From contig NZ_BLTE01000005.1 of the NCBI RefSeq assembly GCF_013019105.1, forward strand, positions 62,001 through 126,000: a DNA stretch of 64,000 nucleotides, given 5' to 3'. How positions within the stretch are numbered: the stretch's first letter is position 1; every line of letters begins with the position of its first letter. The notes below the pieces were generated by a model, which saw only the letters and a list, made by a program, of their open reading frames with translations, had not been told where the DNA came from and searched no databases. Of this stretch, positions 25,984-36,251 are shown one piece after another. The DNA is from Fundidesulfovibrio magnetotacticus (GTDB lineage: Bacteria > Desulfobacterota > Desulfovibrionia > Desulfovibrionales > Desulfovibrionaceae). Both the position numbers and the translations under genes were made by a program.

Positions 25984-26697
25984 CTAGTCGTGCAGGGGGA
26001 AGGTGAGCGTGGCCCCGATGAAGCCCAGAACGCCCATCACCGGCAGCATGGAGAACGTGAGCAGCGCCAGGCCCGAGCCGGTGGAAAGGGCCGCCGGATC
26101 GAACCCGAACCAGACCGCGCAGGCCACGAACTGCACCCACAGCACGGGCGAAAGGTACAGCTTGATCCGCACCGGCCGCACCAGGGTGCAGCCGTAGTTG
26201 TATTTCCAGGTGGCCAGGCCCGTCGCCAGGGCCACGGGCGTGAACACGGCGCCCGCGAGGTTCATGGCGTGCACGCCCGACTCCAGGAACGCCCCCCCGA
26301 AGAGCTTGAAGAGCACCAGAAAGAACACGGCCCCGGTGGCGAAGCCGATGGGAAAGTGCACGGTCATGGGGTGGGGGTGGCGGCGCAGGAAGGGGCTCTT
26401 GCGCAAGAGCCAGGGCAGCTCGGCGTCGCGGTCCTGGGCGTGGGGCACGGCGCACTCCGGGGCCACCACGCCCACCAGGGGGTAGCGCTCCAGGCGGTCG
26501 TTGCCGTGGGGCGCGTGGGGCAGCTCCGCAGAGAGGTCGGCCCCGGCGTCGTGGCGGTTCATGTGGCGTCCGGCCTTCCAGAGCTTCGAGGCGGTGATGT
26601 CGTACACCTTGCCGCCCTGGGCCACGTAGGCGGGGCGGCCCTCCTTGCCGTCGAAGCGCGCCAGCTCCTCAAGGGTGAAGGTCTTCGTCTCGGCCAT
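25984..26697 (-). CDS. Cytochrome b5-like heme-binding domain fused to DUF2231 membrane domain
   Basis: 237 residues from the ATG at 26697, preceded by AAGGAG; the upstream frame is not supported. Residues about 1-80 resemble bacterial cytochrome b5-like domains (FTLEELARFDGKEGRPAYVA, GGKVYDITASKLWKAGRHMN, then HDAGADLSAEL); His residues around the HMNRH segment are candidate heme ligands. The C-terminal part has four hydrophobic helices and the PHPMTVHFPIGFATGAVFFL signature of DUF2231. A membrane redox protein is plausible, but the electron partners are unknown and heme binding is inferred. Confidence 0.8.
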   Translation of the reverse strand: MAETKTFTLEELARFDGKEGRPAYVAQGGKVYDITASKLWKAGRHMNRHDAGADLSAELPHAPHGNDRLERYPLVGVVAPECAVPHAQDRDAELPWLLRKSPFLRRHPHPMTVHFPIGFATGAVFFLVLFKLFGGAFLESGVHAMNLAGAVFTPVALATGLATWKYNYGCTLVRPVRIKLYLSPVLWVQFVACAVWFGFDPAALSTGSGLALLTFSMLPVMGVLGFIGATLTFPLHD

Positions 26698-26900
26698 GCG
26701 GGTCTCCTTGCGCCGCGCGGCGGCGTCATTCGTTGGCATTTGGGTGTACATGCCGGGCCGTCCCCTGTCGAGGACGCCCGCGACGAACGGCCAGCGCCTG
26801 CCGGACATCCCCGCGAGCGACGCCTGCCTGCCGAAGACGCCCGCGACGGACGGCCCCCGCACTTGCCCCATAAGGGGAACTTTGCGCCGGGAGGCCCGGC

Positions 26901-28871
26901 TCAGGGCGCGGGGCCGGGCTCGAACACGGCCACCGGCCCCCAGTGGGCCACGGTGCGCAGCACCTCGCGCCAGCCCGCCCCCTGGATGCAGGCCAGGGCC
27001 TCGTCGTGCTCCATGACCACCACCAGGTCGAAGCGCCGGGCCAGTTCGCGCAGGCGTCCGCAGTCGCGGATGTCGAAGAATTCCCCGTCCAGGCGCGCCA
27101 CCGGGTTTTCCCGGCCCGTCACCACCCAGCGGTGCGCGCCGAAGAAAAGCGGCGGATAGACCCAGCTGTCAGGCCCGGCCACCAGGAGAATCCGCCGGTC
27201 CGGGAAGGTGCCGCGCTTGAGGTATTCCAGGAAGACGAAGGAGTTGAAGTGCTCGTCGTACACGCCCCGGCGGCCGCCCTCGCGGCGTTGCAGGGCCTTG
27301 GCCCAGTCCGTCGGCGCGCCGCCCAGGTCCGTGTGGTCCAGCAGGGGCTTTTCCTGGTTGAGGAGCAGCACCGAACACAACACGGCCAGGCTCGCGCCCA
27401 GCACGATGCAGCGCGGCCGACGAGCGGCCCACCACCAGCGGGCGGCCCAGGCAAGGGGCAGCGCCGAGCAGGCGAACACTAGCGAGAAGAAGCGGCCGTT
27501 GTAGCCCATCCAGGCGATGGTCGCGGAGAGGCACAGGGCCGTGCCCGCCAGGGCCCAGGAGACCGTGCGCACGAAACGCTCACGACTGAAAAGCCCTGCC
27601 AGCGCGCATCCGGCCGCCAGGAGCGCCACGGGGCCGAACCAGCCCACGTCCTCGCTCCACCAGGCCCCGGGGCCGTAGCCCGGGGCGAAGCCCATGGCAG
27701 CGCCCGGCCCAAGGTCCCCGCCCAGGAGCGCCCGGTGCGCCTGCCTCAGGAGGTTCGTCCACCACGTCCCGGGCAGGTCCGGCAGTTGGAGGGCGTAGCG
27801 GACGAGGTTGGACGCGAGGCCCGCGAGGCCGTCCAGGTTGCGGTGGGCCGAAACGTAGGGCTCCGGGCCGAAAGGGTCTCCGAAGCGCAGGAGGCAGACG
27901 ATCTGGGTGACCAGGGCCAGACAGGCCCCGGCCAGCGTCAGGCCGAGGCCTGCCAGCACGCCCCGGGGCGAGGCCCGCCATGCGCCCAGCGCCAGGGAGG
28001 CCAGTTCGCGCCTGTGGAACAGCAACAGCGAGCCCCCCAGGCACAGCACGAAGAAGGCGAAATAGGTCTTCACCGAGAGCCCGTAGACCACGCACGCGGC
28101 CAGGAAGGCCGCATCCGCCGCGCGGCCGCGGCGCAGGAGCGCCGAGAGGCCCAGCAGGCAGGCGCAGGCCATGGCCGCCGCCCCGATGTCGTTCTTGGTG
28201 GACGTGGCCTGGAGCGCCAGGAGCTTGAGCGACGCCGTGACCAGCGCCACCGCCAGGGCCATGGGCCTGGGGCCACGCTCCCGGGCCAGGGCGTAGGCCG
28301 AAAGGATCACGCAGCACCAGGCCGCCCAGGCGAAGACGGCCACGCCCGCGTCCGTGCCCAGGCGCAGGAAGAAGAAGTGCAGAAGGTCGAACCCTGGGCT
28401 GAAGGCCAGTTGGCGGAACGTGTTGTAGTTGACCGGGAAGAGCGTGTTCTCCTGCATCATCAGGAGCACCCGGGCCAGGTTGTAGGTCATGGAGTCCCAG
28501 TTGGCGGGCGGCGCGGCCAGGGCCTGGACGAGCAGCGCCAGGGCCGCCGCGCCCAGGCACCAGGCCAGGGGTTCCCGGGCGAGGGCGGCTCCCGCGTGGC
28601 GCAGTTCCGGCAGAAAGCGTCTTTGTCCGGCGTAGGCGCTGTAACAGGCGAAGCCCAGCACGCCAGCGTCCAGCAGGTGATGGAGGCGCGCGAGGCCCGC
28701 CGCGAAAAGGGCGATGGACACAAGCCCCAGGGAGGCCAGGGAAAGGGCCAGGGACCGGGCCATGGCATCGGCCACGGTGAGTTCCCCATCCTGAAGGCGG
28801 TACCAGGAGGCCGCGAGGAGCCAAAGCTCGGCGAGGGCGAGAAGAGACTGGAGCATGGCCACGCGACTCAT
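26901..28871 (-). CDS. Large polytopic membrane protein, glycosyltransferase family 39-like
   Basis: 656 residues with roughly ten to twelve hydrophobic helices and a soluble C-terminal region of about 130 residues. The loop ALAAPPANWDSMTYNLARVL, an acidic motif after the first helices, and later TSTKNDIGAAAM are typical of lipid-linked-sugar glycosyltransferases of the ArnT/PMT type (GT-C fold), which use an Asp in the first periplasmic loop. The donor and acceptor are unknown. No polysaccharide genes flank it. The start at 28871 lacks a Shine-Dalgarno and an ATG 15 bp downstream is an alternative. Confidence 0.7.
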   Translation of the reverse strand: MSRVAMLQSLLALAELWLLAASWYRLQDGELTVADAMARSLALSLASLGLVSIALFAAGLARLHHLLDAGVLGFACYSAYAGQRRFLPELRHAGAALAREPLAWCLGAAALALLVQALAAPPANWDSMTYNLARVLLMMQENTLFPVNYNTFRQLAFSPGFDLLHFFFLRLGTDAGVAVFAWAAWCCVILSAYALARERGPRPMALAVALVTASLKLLALQATSTKNDIGAAAMACACLLGLSALLRRGRAADAAFLAACVVYGLSVKTYFAFFVLCLGGSLLLFHRRELASLALGAWRASPRGVLAGLGLTLAGACLALVTQIVCLLRFGDPFGPEPYVSAHRNLDGLAGLASNLVRYALQLPDLPGTWWTNLLRQAHRALLGGDLGPGAAMGFAPGYGPGAWWSEDVGWFGPVALLAAGCALAGLFSRERFVRTVSWALAGTALCLSATIAWMGYNGRFFSLVFACSALPLAWAARWWWAARRPRCIVLGASLAVLCSVLLLNQEKPLLDHTDLGGAPTDWAKALQRREGGRRGVYDEHFNSFVFLEYLKRGTFPDRRILLVAGPDSWVYPPLFFGAHRWVVTGRENPVARLDGEFFDIRDCGRLRELARRFDLVVVMEHDEALACIQGAGWREVLRTVAHWGPVAVFEPGPAP

Positions 28872-29121
28872 AGCCGCTGGCCGCTTCGCGGTCCAGCCTC
28901 GGGGTCGGAAGCGCGCGCGGCGGGCGGGTTACGGGCGTCCCCCTCCCAGCCGGACGCCTTCCGCCGCGAGGCGGCTGGCGTGGACCGCCCTGGGAGGGGC
29001 AAGCCGCCCTGCCCAAGGCCCCGCCACGCGGGGGACCTCGGGGGAAGCCGCAAGGAGCCAATCCCCCGCCCGCACGGGCGGGCCCCCGTGGAGCCCGCCC
29101 GGAGCGAAAGCCCTCCCGGGC

Positions 29122-29631
29122 TCAGGCCTGGGTTTCTCCGGCGGCCATATCCCCCAGCTCCTTGATGGAGAGCACCTCGGAGGTTCCGAGGACCTTGGAG
29201 ATTTCCAGGATCAGGATGAACCTGCCGCCCGACTTGCCGATGCCGCGCAGGAAGTCCGTGGCCACGCCCGTGCCCATGCTGGGAGGGGGTGCGATGGCGT
29301 CCGGCTCCAGTTCCAGCACCTCCTTCACCGAGTCCGCGATGGCCCCCAGCACCGTGATGGAATCCCCCGTGGGGATTTCCACGATGATGATGCGCGTGTG
29401 CACCGTCTGTTCGCCCGCCTCCATGCCGAAGCGCAGGCGCAGGTCCACCACGGGCACGGCCGCGCCGCGCACGTTCACCACCCCGCGCACGGCCTCGGGG
29501 GCCTGCGGGATGCGGGTGATCTCCGTCATGTCCAGGATTTCGCGGACGCAGGCGATGTCCAGGGCAAACATGTCCCGGCCCAGGGTGAAGGTCAGGTAGC
29601 GATGGCTCGTGGCGTGCAATGTGTCGCTCAT
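29122..29631 (-). CDS. cheW: Chemotaxis coupling protein CheW
   Basis: 169 residues, AAGGAG before the ATG. CheW links chemoreceptors to the CheA kinase in the receptor array. The SH3-like fold is recognisable: RYLTFTLGRDMFALDIACVR, EITRIPQAPEAVRGVVNVRG, VVDLRLRFGM, and FILILEISKVL near the end. It starts 21 bp after the stop of the chemoreceptor gene, so the two form one operon and probably a dedicated signalling pair. Confidence 0.95.
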   Translation of the reverse strand: MSDTLHATSHRYLTFTLGRDMFALDIACVREILDMTEITRIPQAPEAVRGVVNVRGAAVPVVDLRLRFGMEAGEQTVHTRIIIVEIPTGDSITVLGAIADSVKEVLELEPDAIAPPPSMGTGVATDFLRGIGKSGGRFILILEISKVLGTSEVLSIKELGDMAAGETQA

Positions 29632-29652
29632 GTGGTTGCTCCTTGCCCTCGC

Positions 29653-31638
29653 CTAGAACCGTTCGAAGTCCTTGTTGTCAAGGTCGTCGCCCATGGCCAG
29701 GGCCACGCCCTGGCCCTTCTTCTTGGGGGCTGACCCGGCGGCACGCTGGGGCTTGGCGGACCTTGCCTGGGGGAGCATGCGCCGGGTCCCGGAGACGTCC
29801 TCGTCCACCTGGAAGAAGGCGATGACGCTCTGAAGCTGCTCGGCCTGGCCGGAAAGCTCCTCGGCGGTGGAGGCCATCTCCTCGGCGGCGGAGGCGTTCT
29901 GCTGCACCACCTGGTCGAGCTGCTGCAGGGCCTTGTTCACCTGGGTCGCGCCGGAGTTCTGCTCGGCGCTGGCGGCGCTGATCTCCTGCACAAGTTCGGC
30001 GGTCTTCTGGATGTCGGGCACGAGCCGGTTGAGCAGCTCGCCGGTGCTCTCGGTGACGGCCGTGGAGCTGCCCGAGAGGGTGTTGATCTCGGCTGCGGCC
30101 TGCTGGCTGCGCTCGGCCAGCTTGCGCACCTCGGCGGCAACCACCGCGAAGCCTTTGCCGTGTTCGCCCGCGCGGGCGGCCTCGATGGCGGCGTTCAGGG
30201 CCAGCAGGTCGGTCTGCCGGGCGATCTCCTCGATGATGGAGATCTTCCGGGCGATGTCCTTCATGGCCGTCACGGTCTGGGACATGGCCCCGCCGGACTC
30301 CTTGGCGTCCTGGGCGGCCTTGGCGGCGATGGCCTCTGTCTGGCGGGCGTTGTCGGCGTTCTGGCTGATGGACGAGGACATCTCCTCCATGGACGCGGAG
30401 GATTCCTCCAGCGCGGCGGCCTGCTCGGTGGTGGCCTGGGACAGGCTCTGGGCCGCCGAGGAAAGCTCCTCGCTGCCCGAGGCCACGTTCTGCGCTCCGG
30501 CCTGCACCTCCACCACCACGCCGGTGATGCGGCTGACCATGGTGGCGAAGGCGTTGAGCAGTTCGTCCTCCGCGCTGCGCGGCTTCACGTCCACGCGCAG
30601 GTCGCCCTGGGAGAGCTTGGCGGAGAGCGCGGTGATGCCCTTTTCGGCCTCCACCAGCGCGGCGATGGAGCGCATGAGGTCGTCGTGGTCGGAACGCGGC
30701 CTCACGTCCACGCCCAGGTCGCCCACCGAGAGCTTGCGGGCCAGCTCGGCCACGCCCTTCTCGGCTTCCACGAGGGCCTTGAACGACAACAGCAGCGTGT
30801 CCGCCGGGGAGCGAGGCTCAACATTCACCGTCAGGTCGCCCGAGGCCACCCTGGAGGCCATGTCGGCCACGCCGCGCTCGGCCTCGGCCACGCCACGCAG
30901 GGAGTTGGCCAGCGCGCCGATCTCGTTTTTGAGGTCGATGTCCAGTTTGGCGCTCAGGTCGCCCAGGGAGAGCTTGTCGGCAAAGGCCACGCTCTTGGAC
31001 AGCGGCACGGTGATGGAGCGAGGGATGAAATAGCCCAGGGCCATTGCGACGACAAAGGAAACAGCGAGCATGATCACGGACGTGAGCCAGGCGCGCTCGT
31101 AGGCGGTGATGCCGCTGGCCGCCTCGGCGGCGGAGCCCTTGTCGTTGATGGCGATGGCGCGGTTCACGGCGTCCAGCGCGCCGTTGAAGGAGGCGCGCAT
31201 GCCCGTGGACTGCATCTTGAGCGCATCCTCGTTCCTGCCAGCCTTGTTCAGTTCGGCCACTGTCTTCTGCAGGGCGAGGTACTCGGTGAAGTATTTCTTG
31301 AAGTCGTCGTAGATTTTGCGTTCCTCGTCGCTGGAGATCAGTTTTTCATAGACCGCGCGGGCCGCATCCAGCTTCTCCAGTGAGCCCTTGACCCGCTCCT
31401 CCTGCTGCTGTCGGAGTTCCTGCGTTTCGGCGATCCCGGCCAGAAGCTGGACCCTGCGGACATCGTTGAGCCGGGCGTTGATCTCGCCCAGGATCTTGAC
31501 GCTGGGCAGCCAGTTGGTGGCCACCTCGTTGATGTTCAGGCTCATGGCGCGCATGGAATAAATATTCGCCACGCCCAGGATCACGATAAGCGCCGTGCAC
31601 GCGCCAAACGCCAGCGCAAGTTTCAATGTAAGCCGCAT
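29653..31638 (-). CDS. Methyl-accepting chemotaxis protein with a HAMP array
   Basis: 661 residues. First membrane helix at about 4-28, a periplasmic four-helix-bundle sensor to about 185, second helix about 186-208. A series of HAMP-like units follows (about 210-380), each with the pattern GDLxVxVxPRSxxDxL and a linking ALVEAEKG. The signalling domain has the canonical hairpin tip ([40 protein letters not shown]). The C-terminus (NKDFERF) is not an obvious CheR-docking pentapeptide. The ATG follows GGAGGGGGG. Ligand unknown. Confidence 0.94.
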   Translation of the reverse strand: MRLTLKLALAFGACTALIVILGVANIYSMRAMSLNINEVATNWLPSVKILGEINARLNDVRRVQLLAGIAETQELRQQQEERVKGSLEKLDAARAVYEKLISSDEERKIYDDFKKYFTEYLALQKTVAELNKAGRNEDALKMQSTGMRASFNGALDAVNRAIAINDKGSAAEAASGITAYERAWLTSVIMLAVSFVVAMALGYFIPRSITVPLSKSVAFADKLSLGDLSAKLDIDLKNEIGALANSLRGVAEAERGVADMASRVASGDLTVNVEPRSPADTLLLSFKALVEAEKGVAELARKLSVGDLGVDVRPRSDHDDLMRSIAALVEAEKGITALSAKLSQGDLRVDVKPRSAEDELLNAFATMVSRITGVVVEVQAGAQNVASGSEELSSAAQSLSQATTEQAAALEESSASMEEMSSSISQNADNARQTEAIAAKAAQDAKESGGAMSQTVTAMKDIARKISIIEEIARQTDLLALNAAIEAARAGEHGKGFAVVAAEVRKLAERSQQAAAEINTLSGSSTAVTESTGELLNRLVPDIQKTAELVQEISAASAEQNSGATQVNKALQQLDQVVQQNASAAEEMASTAEELSGQAEQLQSVIAFFQVDEDVSGTRRMLPQARSAKPQRAAGSAPKKKGQGVALAMGDDLDNKDFERF

Positions 31639-31933
31639 GCCCCCCTCCGACGTTGTAAGTTACGCCCGCGATGCCGCGTCCAGGCCCCCCGACGTTCCGC
31701 ATTGACGCGTATCCTCCTTGCCCCTCAGGAAGCGACCTCTCCCGCAGAGTGACGGAGAATATCATCACCAATCATATACGACTCAAACGGTCAGGTCCAG
31801 AGTTATGATCAACATTGCGCGGACTGGCTGAAAGCAACGGCCAACACCAAGAGATTACCTGTTAGGAATCACCCTGCACGAACAGTCTTCCATTGCGGTT
31901 GCCCCGACGGGCGTCGAGCCCTATACGTCCCAC

Positions 31934-33223
31934 ATGCTCGACCTCATTGCCGACATCGCCCTGGTGCTGGGGCTGATCCTTCTGGGCGGCTGCTTCGCCG
32001 CCGCCGAACTGGCCGTGCTCACGGCCCGGCCCCACCGCCTGGAACAGATGGCCTCCCGGGGGTCGCGCGGGGCGCGCGCGGCCCTGGACCTGGGGCGCAG
32101 GCCCCAGAACTTTCTGGCCGCGCTCCAGATCGGCGTGACGCTTCTGACCATCCTTTCGGGCGCGCTGGGCGAGGCCTCCCTGGCCGGACACGCGCGCTCC
32201 CTGCTGGCGGGCATTCCCGCGCTCGCGCCCCACGCCGAGGCCCTGGGCTTCGCCCTGGTGGTGGCCGGCGTCACCTACGTGTCGCTCATTGCGGGTGAGC
32301 TGGTCCCCAAGCGTCTGGCCATCGCCAACCCGGAGGCCCTCGCGGTGGCCGTGGCCCGGCCCATGGCCATCCTGCTGCGCCTCGCCGCGCCCTTCGTCTG
32401 GGTGCTCTCGGCCTCCACCCACCTGGTGCTGCGGCTATTTCCCCAGAGCGACGGCGGGCACGACGGCGTGAGCGAGGACGAGCTGCGCCTGCTGGTGCGC
32501 CAGGCCGCCGCATCGGGCGTGCTCGAGCGCGACGAGGGGGCCATGGCCGAGCGCGCCCTGCTCCTGGACGACCGCCCCGTGGCGGCCGTCATGACCCACC
32601 GCGCGCGCATCGTGGCCCTGGACCTGGACCACCCGGAGCGCATCCAGGCCACCATCCGGGCCACGCCCTTCAACCGCTTTCCCGTGATGCGCGGCGGCCT
32701 GGACAACCTGCTGGGCGTGGCCGAGGCAAAGGACCTGCTCTGCGTGGACTACGCCGCCAACCCCCAGACGGTGCGCGGCCTGCTCCAGCACCCGCCCCAC
32801 GTGCTGGAGACCACCACGGTCTCCAACCTGCTGGTGCAGCTGCGCGAGGCGGGGCAGGCCATGGCCTTGGTGGTGGACGAGTTCGGGGCCGTGCAGGGGC
32901 TGGCCACGCTCACCGACGTGCTGGCGGCCATCGTGGGGGGGCTCGCGCCGCCCTCGCGCGGCGAACAGCGCATCGCCGTGCGCCAGGACGGCTCGCTGCT
33001 GGTGGACGGGCTCACTCCGGCCTCCGAACTCTTCGAGCTGCTGGGCCGGGACGTGCCCCCCGGAGAATTCCAGACCGTGGCCGGGTTCGTGCTCTTCCGG
33101 CTGGGCCGCATCCCGGCCGTGGCCGAGGCCTTCGAGCACGAGGGACACCGCTTCGAGGTGGTGGACCTGGACGGCCTGAGGATTGACCGCGTGCTTGTCC
33201 AAAAACTCCCAATCCCCGGTTGA
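31934..33223 (+). CDS. CNNM/CorC-HlyC family membrane protein with CBS domains
   Basis: 429 residues. The N-terminal DUF21 (CNNM) membrane domain has about four helices (IALVLGLILLGGCFAAAELA and others, to about 175). Two CBS repeats follow (about 200-330: DRPVAAVMTHRARIVALDLD, RFPVMRGGLDNLLGVAEAKD, VVDEFGAVQGLATLTDVLAA). The CorC_HlyC domain is C-terminal (GSLLVDGLTPASELFELLGR, GEFQTVAGFVLFRLGRIPAV). Known members affect magnesium or cobalt transport. Older annotations call them hemolysins, for which there is no support here. No ribosome binding site is visible before the ATG. Confidence 0.9.
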   Translation: MLDLIADIALVLGLILLGGCFAAAELAVLTARPHRLEQMASRGSRGARAALDLGRRPQNFLAALQIGVTLLTILSGALGEASLAGHARSLLAGIPALAPHAEALGFALVVAGVTYVSLIAGELVPKRLAIANPEALAVAVARPMAILLRLAAPFVWVLSASTHLVLRLFPQSDGGHDGVSEDELRLLVRQAAASGVLERDEGAMAERALLLDDRPVAAVMTHRARIVALDLDHPERIQATIRATPFNRFPVMRGGLDNLLGVAEAKDLLCVDYAANPQTVRGLLQHPPHVLETTTVSNLLVQLREAGQAMALVVDEFGAVQGLATLTDVLAAIVGGLAPPSRGEQRIAVRQDGSLLVDGLTPASELFELLGRDVPPGEFQTVAGFVLFRLGRIPAVAEAFEHEGHRFEVVDLDGLRIDRVLVQKLPIPG

Positions 33224-33328
33224 AACGCGTCCCCAAGGCGTTATTAGCGGTTGTCACCCAACGCCATTTCGGGTACGGGTCTGAATCCTTTTTTGCGAGG
33301 GAATATCCTGTTGGAGGTCAACCAAGTC

Positions 33329-35053
33329 ATGATCAACGCCGAACATCCCAAATCAACCAGCAACCAGGACATGGAAGTCAACTTCGAGGCCGCTCTCGAA
33401 GATTACCTGAACGAAGACTTCGGGGATCTCGAGGAAGGCGTCATCACCAAGGGTGTGGTGGTGCGCGTGGGCAAGGAGCACATCCTCGTGGATGTGAACT
33501 TCAAGTCCGAGGGCCAGATCCCGGTGTCGGAATTCACCGACGCCGAAGGCAACGTCACGGTGGGCGTGGGCGAAGAAATCGACGTCTACGTGGTGGGCAA
33601 GAACGAATCCGAGGGGACCATCCACCTCTCCCGCGACCGCGCCAAGCGGATGCAGCTCTTCGACAAGCTGGAAGACCTCCAAGACAAGGACGACATCATC
33701 TCCGGCCGCATCCAGCGGCGCATCAAGGGCGGCTACACCGTGGACCTGGGCGGCGTCGAAGCCTTCCTGCCCGGCTCCCACGTGGACCTGCGCCCCGTGC
33801 CCGACATGGACGCGCTGGTCGGCAAGGAATTCGAGTTCCGTGTCCTCAAGATCAACCGCCGGCGCTCCAACGTCATCGTGTCGCGCCGCGTGCTGCTGGA
33901 AGAACGCCGCGAATCCCTGCGCCGCGACCTGCTGACCACCCTCGAAGAGGGCCAGACCGTCACCGGCCGCGTGAAGAACATCACCGAGTACGGAGTGTTC
34001 GTGGACCTGGGCGGCCTGGACGGCCTCATGCACATCACCGACATGTCCTGGAAGCGCGTGAAGCATCCCAAGGAGATGGTCGGACTGGGCGACGAGCTTG
34101 AACTGAAGGTGCTCTCCTTCGACAAGGACAAGCAGAAGGTCTCCCTGGGCATGAAGCAGCTCACGCCCGACCCCTGGCAGAACATCGCCGACAAGTACCC
34201 CGTGGGCAGCCGCATGTCCGGCAAGGTCACCAACCTGGTGGACTACGGCGCCTTCGTGGAACTGGAAGCCGGCGTCGAGGGCCTGGTGCACATCTCCGAG
34301 ATGAGCTGGACCCGCAAGCTGCGCCACCCCTCCCAGATGGTCCACCTGGGCGACGAGGTCGAGGTGGTCGTGCTGGGCGTCGACCAGGACAAGAAGCGCA
34401 TCAGCCTCGGCATGAAGCAGGTGAAGCCCAACCCCTGGGATCTGGTGGCCGACCGCTACCCCGAGGGCGCGGTGCTGGAAGGCACGGTGAAGAACATCAC
34501 CGAGTTCGGCATCTTCATCGGCATCGAGGACGGCATCGACGGCCTCATCCACGTCTCCGACATCTCCTGGACCAAGAAGGTCCGCCATCCCGGCGAGATG
34601 TTCAAAGTGGGCGACGTGGTGCGCGCCAAAGTGCTCACCGTGGACAAGCAGAACGAGAAGTTCACCCTGGGCATCAAGCAACTGGCCGACGACCCCTGGC
34701 ACGACGTGCCCGCCCGCTACCCCGTGGGCGCCACCGTGAAGGGCACCGTGACCAACATCACCGACTTCGGCCTGTTCGTTGAAGTGGAAGAGGGCATCGA
34801 AGGCCTGGTCCACGTCTCCGAAATCAGCCGCAAGAAGGTGAAGACCCCGGCCGAACTCTACAAAGAGAACGACCAGATCGAAGCCCGCGTCATCCACGTC
34901 TCGGCCGACGAGCGCCGCCTGGGCCTCTCCATCAAGGCCATCAAGGACGAGGACGACAAGCGCAAGGCCAAGGAATACCGCTCCTCCGGCCCCGAAGTGG
35001 GCGTCGGCCTGGGCGACCTCCTGCGCCAGAAGCAAGAGGATGCCCAGCAGTAA
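33329..35053 (+). CDS. rpsA: 30S ribosomal protein S1
   Basis: 574 residues from the ATG at 33329, 11 bases after GGAGG; the frame is open to 33251. Six S1 RNA-binding repeats follow one another: EEGVITKGVVVRVGKEHILV, DIISGRIQRRIKGGYTVDL, then four close repeats with the pattern GxVxNITEYGVFVDLGGLDG and LxHITDMSW. S1 brings mRNAs to the small subunit during initiation. The last 14 bp overlap the sppA start, indicating translational coupling. Length and repeat number are normal for a proteobacterial S1. Confidence 0.97.
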   Translation: MINAEHPKSTSNQDMEVNFEAALEDYLNEDFGDLEEGVITKGVVVRVGKEHILVDVNFKSEGQIPVSEFTDAEGNVTVGVGEEIDVYVVGKNESEGTIHLSRDRAKRMQLFDKLEDLQDKDDIISGRIQRRIKGGYTVDLGGVEAFLPGSHVDLRPVPDMDALVGKEFEFRVLKINRRRSNVIVSRRVLLEERRESLRRDLLTTLEEGQTVTGRVKNITEYGVFVDLGGLDGLMHITDMSWKRVKHPKEMVGLGDELELKVLSFDKDKQKVSLGMKQLTPDPWQNIADKYPVGSRMSGKVTNLVDYGAFVELEAGVEGLVHISEMSWTRKLRHPSQMVHLGDEVEVVVLGVDQDKKRISLGMKQVKPNPWDLVADRYPEGAVLEGTVKNITEFGIFIGIEDGIDGLIHVSDISWTKKVRHPGEMFKVGDVVRAKVLTVDKQNEKFTLGIKQLADDPWHDVPARYPVGATVKGTVTNITDFGLFVEVEEGIEGLVHVSEISRKKVKTPAELYKENDQIEARVIHVSADERRLGLSIKAIKDEDDKRKAKEYRSSGPEVGVGLGDLLRQKQEDAQQ

Positions 35054-35969
35054 CGAACCGACCGCGAAGACGGGGCTGCGCGGGAAGCATCCCGTGCTCT
35101 TCGTCTTCGCGCTTCTTCTAGCGGCCATGGCCCTCTCGGTGGGGGCCATGGCCTTTTTTCCGGCCGACGGACAAGACGACGATGACTTTCCGCTCTCCTG
35201 GTTCGACTCCGAAAAGCTCGGCGTGGTCCAGATCGAAGGGACCATCGAGAGTTCCCGGCGCGTGGTGGCCTTCGTGCGCAAGCTGCGCGACGACAAGGCC
35301 GTCAAGGGCGTGCTCCTGCGCGTGGACTCCGGCGGCGGCGGCTTCGGCCCCTCCCAGGAGATCCACCGCGCCGTGCGCGACCTGGCCCGCCACAAGCCCG
35401 TGGTGGCCTCCTTCGGCTCCGTGGCCGCCAGCGGCGGCTACTACGTCGCCTGCCCCGCCAAGGTGATCTACGCCCTCCCCGGCTCCATCACCGGCTCCAT
35501 CGGCGTGCGCAGCATGTTCCCCAACGTGCGCGAGGCCACGGACCGCCTGGGCCTGGCCTTCCACAGCTTCACCACGGGAACGCTCAAGGACGCGGGCTCC
35601 CCCTTCCGGGACATGACCGCCGAAGACAAGGCCTACCTCCAGGAACTCATCACCGACCTGCGCGACATCTTCGTGGCCGACGTGGCCCAGTCCCGCAACC
35701 TGGACCCCGCCGCCGTCAACGCCCTCCAGGGCAAGGCAATGACCGCCGCCAACGCCCTCACCCTGGGGCTCGTGGACAAGATGGGCTCCGCCGAGGACGC
35801 CCTGGAAGAACTCAGGACGCTCTCGGGCATCACCCGCCGCAAGCCCGGCATCGTGCGCGGCCCACGCAAGGAGCAGTCGCGCATGGAGGAGTTCTTCGGC
35901 CAACTTGGCCAAGCCTTCGTGCGCGGCATGGTCCAGGAGCGCCAGGACGTGCGGATCCGCGCCGAATAA
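35040..35969 (+). CDS. sppA: Signal peptide peptidase SppA, short (36K) form
   Basis: 309 residues, starting inside rpsA. N-terminal membrane anchor (HPVLFVFALLLAAMALSVGA). The serine-lysine dyad of the family is visible: Ser131 in SVAASGGYY and Lys183 in FTTGTLKDAGSPFRDMT. Other blocks: GVLLRVDSGGGGFGPSQEIH and ITGSIGVRSMF. SppA degrades cleaved signal peptides at the inner membrane. A 36-kDa, single-domain type, as in most bacteria outside enterics. The rpsA-sppA arrangement appears in several delta-proteobacteria, to my knowledge. Confidence 0.95.
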   Translation: MPSSNEPTAKTGLRGKHPVLFVFALLLAAMALSVGAMAFFPADGQDDDDFPLSWFDSEKLGVVQIEGTIESSRRVVAFVRKLRDDKAVKGVLLRVDSGGGGFGPSQEIHRAVRDLARHKPVVASFGSVAASGGYYVACPAKVIYALPGSITGSIGVRSMFPNVREATDRLGLAFHSFTTGTLKDAGSPFRDMTAEDKAYLQELITDLRDIFVADVAQSRNLDPAAVNALQGKAMTAANALTLGLVDKMGSAEDALEELRTLSGITRRKPGIVRGPRKEQSRMEEFFGQLGQAFVRGMVQERQDVRIRAE

Positions 35970-36251
35970 CCGCCGCCGCCCCCGACTACCCCCCCGGCGC
36001 GAGCCGCCTCCGGGATCGCCTCCAGCCGCGCACCTGCCGGACCTGGCACACCACACACAGGCCGCCCCCCCATTCCCGGGTGCGGGACAAGGCCCGGACT
36101 GCAAGCTCCCCCGTTTCCGACCATCAAAGGCACTGCCGATGCGCCGCGGGCGCGCATCTGACAACCTTCGATACAGCTCACTGGCCCTTGACTCCCCGCC
36201 AATATCTGATATCCATTCAAAAACTTTTTCTTTTCCGTAGGTTCCGCATCA

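Noticed and set aside
26773-26855. Direct repeat GACGCCCGCGACG(A/G)ACGGCC, two copies 63 bp apart
   Set aside because: Only two copies, of low complexity and in a GC-rich spacer; probably chance or a minor local duplication.
27735-29165. Long plus-strand open frames opposite the membrane protein gene and others (for example 19915-21750 and 33353-35395)
   Set aside because: They mirror real genes on the other strand, are rich in His, Gly and Gln in the way reverse-complement high-GC frames are, and have no family or ribosome binding site.
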